Assembly: GCF_016808335.1 (NCBI RefSeq)
Contig: NC_053139.1
Location: forward strand, 18,618,782 to 18,682,781
Direction of reading: 5' to 3'
Source: Panicum virgatum
Taxonomy: Eukaryota > Streptophyta > Magnoliopsida > Poales > Poaceae
DNA length: 64,000 nt
Each line of letters starts with the position of its first letter. Within the stretch, counting starts at the first letter, position 1. The translations under genes and the position numbers were made by a program. This document shows, in pieces, positions 58,701 to 64,000 of this stretch. Below the pieces are notes generated by a model that ran no database searches, had not been told where the DNA came from, and was given only the letters and a program-made list of their open reading frames with translations.

Positions 58701-60822
58701 AAACTCCGATTTAAGTGATTCTTCTTTCTAAATTCCTATAAAATCATATACTATCCATTCATCCCATTTTCATCTCTTCTTGAACCCTGGTTTAGACCTT
58801 AAACATCTCTTTAATCTATCATTTCATGCGCCAAAAATCCTCCAATTATTCTAAAACTCGACCACACCATTCCCAATAATATTTCAGCCGATGCTATCCA
58901 ATAAGCCCCTAAAAATATTACTCCTACCTCCATATCTTAATTATTTCCGACTCGAGCTCAACGATAAAACTTTTATTTCTTTATCTTGATTGTGTGTTTA
59001 TTTGTATGCGTCGTAGACCACGGTGTGAACGAAGGAGAGCCCGTCGACGAGCAGTACTGCGAGCAAGGGAACGAGGATCAGTTCCGCGACCCCGAGCCCG
59101 AAGGACAGGACCTTCCCGAAGGCTACGAAGACGGCAAGTTCAATCCCATCCTTTGATGCATGTTTCTGTCCTAGTTTTTATAAACACAACCCAATGGCTG
59201 CTTTATAAAATTGCATATATTTTGCTTGCATGAAAATACGGTTGGATAGCCACCCCTTGATTTGTGATGACTATTCCTTGGCCACCTAGATTAATGTCTG
59301 ATTTTGCTTGGACGTTAATCGATATTAGAACGCTTAGGACCCTATTCATAAATACTACTGGTTTTATAAAGAAAATGTGTGCGTGTGTGGGAAGGGATAA
59401 AAATGGTGTTTTTGAAAAGTGTGTTTAGACGGGATGGATGACATTTCTACGGATTTGCCATTTGGTGTGCTCGTGCCAACGTGGCAGGGCAAAGAAGGGA
59501 GTTATCCATCTTGTCGTGTCTAAGGACCGAGTTGGTGTGTCATCTCACCTAACTCCACTATCGTGCAAACCACTCGACCGTTGAATGGGCAACGGCGTAG
59601 CATAAATCCCACTAGTTGGTGTGATAGCCATCAGGAGGGCTGAGAGCAACGGGTGACCAAGGAGAAGAGATATGCTCAGTGTGACTTATACCCCGGTTAT
59701 ACCTCAGAGTTAGGTCGATGACCCCTTGGTGAATCCCGTGATGGCTAGTCAGGCTTAGCTAAGGTGGGTAATGGCTATGTTGGGATCTACACCGACACGA
59801 CGGTGTTCGAGTTATGGTATCCTACTTGTGGGTAAAGTTGCACACCTCTGCAGAGTTAAAAACTATTCGAATAGCCGTGCCCACGGTATTGGGCGAGTTA
59901 CGGTGTGGTCACATAACTAGTGTTTCATTGGGATGGGCTGGTGTGAGTTGTTTTGGAATTGTGTCCAGCAGTTGTGCCGTGTGCTACGACGGACGGGGAG
60001 TCCGGTAGCAGCTTAAAACTTGAACTCCGTATTACTACAAACACTGATTTTTCTAAAAAGGTTTTCTGTTAAATGAACCACTGCATAAAGTATCGTTTTT
60101 CTGTAAATTAAACCGTAACCTTATCCTTGGTTTACCTATGCATATTATTCTGATATAACCCCCTCCGTGGGTGTGGTTGGACTTGCTGAGTACGTTTGTA
60201 CTCACCCCACTCTTACTTTTTACAGAAGAAGACCCAGACTTCGTGCCAGACGACGCTGAGTAGGGTTATCGTTCTACACCCAACCTTGCCTGTGGAATCG
60301 GCCCTGTTCAAGATGCCTTCGCTGTCGCAATACTCTGAGCCCGTGCTAGACCCCATGTGGTTTGCGGTCTAGTGTTATGTCGTAGCTTGGTTACTTATCA
60401 TTATTATCTGTATCGAGTGTCCTCCAAGATTTGTACGGTTTTGAACCATCTGATGTAATAAATGTGGCATCAGTCTCCTGGGACTGGTGTTTTGCATCAC
60501 ATTTAAGTCTTCTCTTATGAGGGGACGCTTCACATACCCCACCCGTTTTGACATTTAAGTCTAATATGGTATCCGATCGGTTTACACGGTATGCGGTGCC
60601 GGTCGGGACGGGATTTTCCCGCTCCCGCTTTCATCCCTAGCTCTTGCATTTAGCTCTTGCATTCAAAATGGTAACAACCGGTCTAGTTTACTCCGCAAGA
60701 TGAGCATTCCCGCAAGATGAGCATTCGAATGGACCTAGTCCATACCAACTACACCACGGTGTCACAGAGAAAACAAGGAGAACATTGAGGACATACCAAA
60801 CCCTTGCTGCCGCCTTCACCAT
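52775..60822 (-). CDS. RPA34.5 / mediator-associated protein 2-like nuclear protein, 6 exons, 228 aa
   Basis: Exons (minus): 60822-60797, 55960-55855, 55761-55677, 55026-54943, 53706-53602 and 53055-52775; all introns are GT..AG and phases match, stop TAG at 52777-52775. Visible blocks are EPMLDISPTDSTKFWLIQWP, FHGKEFSLQLHKDGNLGNLE, GKSYELVSYKAQQPDATIFQ, KISQRVCLVRYPEPEELVKP, then a Ser/Arg-rich stretch and a Lys-rich tail ending KSKKKKVKIVE. The FWLIQWP plus beta-rich core plus lysine tail resembles plant mediator-associated protein 2 / the Pol I subunit RPA34.5 family (recalled, not searched), suggesting a nuclear transcription role. The start used is MVKAAARV; an in-frame ATG at 60894 would add 24 residues. 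Intron 1 is 4.8 kb because of nested transposons. A second copy of exon 1 lies upstream at 62948-62923. Confidence 0.75.
56233..60639. mobile_element. Non-autonomous hAT-like element E (about 0.97 kb) split by a solo LTR
   Basis: Ends TAGGGGTGAAAATGGTCGGG and CCCGCTTTCATCCCTA pair imperfectly. Flanks ACTCTTGC (56225-56232) and GCTCTTGC (60640-60647) differ at one base. Subterminal GGGAACG / CGGGAACGGGA / TCGGGAAT units fill both ends, and a 23-bp repeat TTTAATCATTCCCGCAACCA is duplicated at about 56271. It lies in intron 1 of the RPA34.5-like gene. Confidence 0.85.
57104..60532 (+). mobile_element. Solo LTR of a chromovirus-type retrotransposon (3429 bp)
   Basis: Starts TGTAACATCC and ends GGGGACGCTTCA, flanked by identical CATAC at 57099-57103 and 60533-60537. 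There is no internal retrotransposon region, so the rest was lost by LTR-LTR recombination. A TATA box (CTATAAAAGACACC) lies at 58055, a donor-like CGAG|GTAAGC at about 58222, and an acidic open segment (GQDLPEGYEDGKF) at 59000-59140, all typical of long LTRs of this lineage in panicoid grasses. The 449-codon frame at 57159-58508 is not a gene. Confidence 0.88.
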
Positions 60823-61506
60823 CTCCACCGCAAGACAAGCCCCTCCCTCAACCGCGCGCTCTTCACGGGGCTCTTCCCGAATAAGATGAAACACCCCTAA
60901 CTCGTCCTGGAAACAAACTGTGCACGCACCTTTTGTACGATTGGTCTAGCACCCTTAAGAGCAGGAATCCGATTCAACCATGGATGGACGGATTTCGTTA
61001 GCAGGGGGAATACCAGACAGCATAACAATAGGAATACATTGAGTTTGAGGGGTTGAAAAAACTCCCCCCGTGTAAGCAAGGTCCAGTACCTGTACAGGCT
61101 GGGGGAGGCGAGGGTGAAGATAAACACCTAAGAAAAAGGGGACGGCCGACGGCAAGCACGCGACGACGGAGCCGAAGAGGCACCAATCTATGAGCTGCCG
61201 ACGAGGCGACGACGGGCGAACCGGCGAGGGGTGACTTCGCGAGTGACGAGGGCCCCGCGCCTCCGGCAGATCGCGGCCGGCCGATGCAGGCGCAACGCGA
61301 ACTAGCAGGGCAAGCGGGCGGACGCACGCGCGACGGTGCTGCCGTGCGGAACTGCGGCGCTGTCTACTAGGCACGGGCGTTGCCGGTGAAGAGGAGGCGG
61401 CGGCGGTACAGAGAGAGCAAGAGAGGAGGGAGAGCAAACACTACGTTGGGCTTCTGGGCTTCTGTTGGCCCCAAATCGATGATCGGCCCATATGGCCCTT
61501 GTGCGG
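60823..61506. promoter_or_regulatory. Upstream region of the RPA34.5-like gene, copy A
   Basis: Homologous to the copy B region 62949-63590, but about 60 bp longer around 61100-61140. It probably drives minus-strand exon 1. No clear TATA box; GC-rich. Its distal part is displaced by element F. Confidence 0.5.
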
Positions 61507-62397
61507 CCTGGGCATTCGGTACTAACCGAACCGATTGGTTCGGTTCCTCGGTTCCTACACAAGTTCAGTTCTTCAAAACTAGGGACTGATCGGTTCTTTT
61601 CAGAAGTAGGAACCGAGACAATTCGGTTTCGGTTAGTTCGGTTCGGTTCCGGTTATAACCGAACTAACCGAATCTCGTCTCCACCGTTCGCCTCCTCTGC
61701 CCTCTGCTCGGACGGAAGGCGCCGCTCATCGGGGTGGCCGCCGTCGCGCACGCACCGCTCGTCGAGGTGGCTGCCGCCGCGCGTGGGCCGCCGTGTGGCC
61801 GCCGCCACCCTAACCAGTTGGGATCAGGGGCGCGAATAGCCTAGGCGACGGTGGCGAGCGACGAGAGCTGGCCGATGGCGCGGATGGCGCGGGGCGACGG
61901 TGGCCGGCGGGCGCTGGGCGGCGCTGGGGTCGGGGGAGCAGGCCCTCGGGCGCGGATTACCTGGCCTGGCTGGGGACGACGTGGCGCTCGCCGGGGGCGC
62001 CCATGACGCTTGGCGGCGGCGTCTGGCGAGCGTTGGGTGGCGGTGGGTCGGGGGCGCGGGCGGAGTAGGAGCTGGTGATGGCACTGGGAGGCAGGTCGGC
62101 AGCGCCCCCGCGACACAGGGACAGGGCGCGGGCGGGCGCCGAGCTGGTGGAGGCCGGCGCTAACTGGGCTGGTGTCTCTAGTTGGGCCGGTGCTCAATAC
62201 ATTGGGCTTAATGAATTTGTGGGCTCAATGTATATTATTTCGGTTCCCCGGTTTAACCGAGAACCGAACCGAAGTAACCGGGTAATTTTGGTTCCTGAGA
62301 AATAGGAACCGAACAGGAACCGAATTTTCTCGGTTCCAGTTCTTTCGGTTCCGGTTCTCGGTTATTTCAGTTCGGTTCTCGGTTTATTCTGCCCAGG
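61507..62397. mobile_element. Non-autonomous hAT-like element F (about 0.89 kb)
   Basis: Ends CCTGGGCATTCGGTACTAAC and GGTTTATTCTGCCCAGG pair in the outer eight bases. Both sides are packed with AACCGAACCG / GGTTCGGTTCC / GAACCGAA units. The centre (61680-62150) is GC-rich and CDS-like in composition, unrecognised. No target duplication could be seen. It interrupts copy A of the duplicated promoter region, relative to the uninterrupted copy B. Confidence 0.72.
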
Positions 62398-62760
62398 GCT
62401 GAGAGAGAGGGAGGTAACCGCATTAGTTGAGCCGTAGCCTCGTCTATCATCGCAAAATCATCTGCATTGACCCAGCCCATAATGACGTCCGACGGCCCGA
62501 GTCCGTACAAGGTCCGGTCCGAGCCCCGGTCCACGCCGGCGTCCCGGTCGGTCACGCTCGCCCGCGAACCAAACGCAAACGGCTTCCCCGCAACCGCATC
62601 GCCGGCACGACCCAATTGACCCATCAATCGTCGTCACCCAGGGTAGTTGGCCTGACCTCTCTCTTCATTTACAAATACATAGCTGCTTCTCTTCTTGCTC
62701 TTGATCAAGTTGCGACAACGAACGATCGGCTAAGCAGCGCGGATCCAGTTGGCAAAAAAA

Positions 62761-63920
62761 AAGGTAAGTACCGAGCAGCAAAACAATGCTCTGCAACTAT
62801 GCTGTTGCATTCAAAATGGTAACAACTAGTCCAGTTTACTCCGCAAGATGAGCATTCGAACGGACCTAGTCCATACCAGCTACACCACGGTGTTACACGG
62901 AAAACGAACGTTGAGGACATACCGAACCCTTGCTGCCACCTTCACCATCTCCACAGCAAGACAAGCCCCTCCAGCAACCGCGTGCTCTTCACGGGGGCTC
63001 TTCCCGAATAAGATGAAACACCCCTAACTCATTCTGGAAACAAACTGCGCCCACACCTTTTGTACGATTGGTCTTGCGCCCTGAAGAACAGGAATCATTC
63101 AACCATGGATGGGTGGATTACATTGCAGGGGCCAGGGGGGAATACCAGGCAGCATAACAATAGGAACACACTGGGGGTGAAAAAACTTCCCCCGTGTAAG
63201 CAAGGTCCAGTACCTGTACGGGCTGGCGGGACGGCCGACGGCACGCACGTGACGACAGAGACGAAGAGGAACCAATCTACGAGCTGCCGACGAGGCGACG
63301 ACGGGGCAGCCGGCCGATGCGGGTGCAACACGAACCAGCCGGGCAGGCAGGCGGACAGCGGACTACTGCCTGCTGCGGTGCTGTCTGCTAGGCACGGGAG
63401 TTGCCTGCCCCCTGGCTGCCCTACTCTGTGCGTGGTCACCGGTGATGAGACGGCGGCGGCGGGACACAGAGAGCAAGCGAGGAGGGAGTGCAAACCCTAA
63501 GTTGGGCTTTTGGGCTTCTGTTAGCCGTTCTGCCGAATAGATCATTGGCCCATGATGCCCCTTGTGTGTGGAGAGGATGGGCCATAACCTTGTGCGCTAT
63601 CATCGCAAAATCATCTGCATTGACCCAACCCATAATGACGCCCGACAGCCCGAGTTCGTACCAGGTCCGGTCCGAGTCCCGGTCCGCACTGGCGTCCGCG
63701 TCCCGGTCGGTCACGTACGCACGCGAACCAAACGGCTTCTCCTCAACCTCATCGCCGGCAGGGACCCAGTTGACCTCTGGTGATCCAATCGTCGTCACCC
63801 AAGCTAGCTGCCCTTTCTCTTTGTTTAGAAACTAGAAAGACATAGCTGTTTCTCTTCTTGCTCTCGATCAAGTTGCGAGAACGACCGATCGGCTAAGCCG
63901 CGTGGATCCAACCGGCCTCG
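62761..63920. repeat. Segmental tandem duplication, copy B
   Basis: Begins AAGGTAAGTACCGAGCAGCA and ends near CTAAGCCGCGTGGATCC, matching copy A in the same order and orientation over intron 1 part, exon 1, promoter and the 5' leader of the divergent plus-strand gene. It lacks both transposon insertions seen in copy A. Confidence 0.9.
62923..62948 (-). other. Duplicate first coding exon of the RPA34.5-like gene (copy B)
   Basis: Reads MVKVAARV plus two bases before CG|GTATGT, the same length and phase as exon 1 of copy A (MVKAAARV ... TG|GTATGT). Splicing to exon 2 would be in frame and give Arg instead of Cys at the junction. Upstream, a run of five C instead of four (minus strand) shifts the longer N-terminal extension open in copy A. 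It could be an alternative first exon or a dead duplicate. Confidence 0.75.
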
Positions 63921-63947
63921 GACCTGCAGCGGCGCAACGCAGCGACG
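63010..63947. promoter_or_regulatory. Putative bidirectional promoter, copy B
   Basis: About 0.95 kb separates minus-strand exon 1 copy B from the plus-strand ATG at 63948. It includes a CATCGCAAAATCATCTGCAT block conserved in copy A and a T/C-rich leader (TTTCTCTTCTTGCTC) just before the plus-strand gene. No gene fits within it. Function is inferred from head-to-head layout. Confidence 0.45.
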
Positions 63948-64000
63948 ATGGAGATCGAGCGGGTGGTGCGCAGCAGCGGCGATGCCCGGCTGCACGCCAA
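63948..64000 (+). CDS. Start of an unidentified protein-coding gene, cut by window end
   Basis: ATG 63948 lies in GCGACGATGG context and opens MEIERVVRSSGDARLHA to the end of the window with high-GC codons typical of a grass first exon. The 17 residues do not identify a family. It is head-to-head with the RPA34.5-like gene. In copy A of the duplication the corresponding leader is cut before this ATG, so only one copy of the gene start exists here. Confidence 0.55.
   Translation, partial: MEIERVVRSSGDARLHA

Larger units (their letters stand above)
56183..62752. repeat. Segmental tandem duplication, copy A (promoter, exon 1, part of intron 1)
   Basis: Homologous to 62761-63920. It begins near GTACCGAGCAGCAAAACAAT (56190), is interrupted by element E (56233-60639), and continues through exon 1, its upstream region and the CATCGCAAAATCATCTGCAT block (about 62449), where element F (61507-62397) is also inserted. 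It ends near CGGCTAAGCAGCGCGGATCC (about 62730-62752). Insertions removed, it is about 1.2-1.3 kb. Confidence 0.9.

Overview
The window is nuclear DNA of a grass, most likely a panicoid. The evidence is intron-split genes with GT..AG junctions, GC-rich 5' gene ends, nested LTR retrotransposons of the Athila, chromovirus (Tekay/Retrosat-like) and Tat lineages, Helitron ends with hairpin plus CTAG, and many Stowaway-, PIF- and hAT-type non-autonomous elements. No rRNA, tRNA or CRISPR array was seen.

Two genes look complete. One is a plant O-fucosyltransferase-family gene (24580-28115, +, 8 exons, 508 aa). The other is a small gene of the RPA34.5 / mediator-associated-protein-2 type (52775-60822, -, 6 exons, 228 aa), whose first intron holds a hAT-like element with a 3.4 kb solo LTR inside it. 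Two genes are cut by the window ends: the last three exons of a phosphoglucomutase/phosphomannomutase-family gene (1-1442, +) and the first codons of an unidentified gene (63948 onward, +). The latter lies divergent to the RPA34.5-like gene across a shared upstream region.

Layout: 1-1.6 kb, PGM-like gene end; 1.6-3.1 kb, CACTA remnant; 3.1-5.4 kb, copia-like LTR fragment with a hAT-like insertion; 5.4-12.6 kb, pol-less Athila-like element (-); 12.6-19.6 kb, decayed chromovirus (-) joined to the Athila inside coding sequence; 19.6-24.5 kb, mostly non-genic with a 769 bp hAT-like element; 24.6-28.1 kb, O-fucosyltransferase; 28-38 kb, a graveyard of small elements (foldback and PIF MITEs, LINE end, hAT transposase relic, a Helitron, two hAT elements); 38.4-45.6 kb, a minus-strand Helitron carrying exon fragments (including exon 1 of a UBC12/RCE1-like E2) and split by a young Tat retrotransposon; 46.6-48.7 kb, two broken F-box genes around a PIF MITE; 49.9-51.4 kb, unclassified exon-like pieces among repeats of a TAGGCAATAATAT motif; 52.8-64 kb, the RPA34.5-like gene and a tandem duplication of its exon 1 and promoter.

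The most notable local biology is that promoter/first-exon duplication, with transposons in both intron and promoter copies, and the repeated occurrence of hAT-like elements built of short G/C-rich stutter repeats, three of them with perfect 8-bp target duplications.
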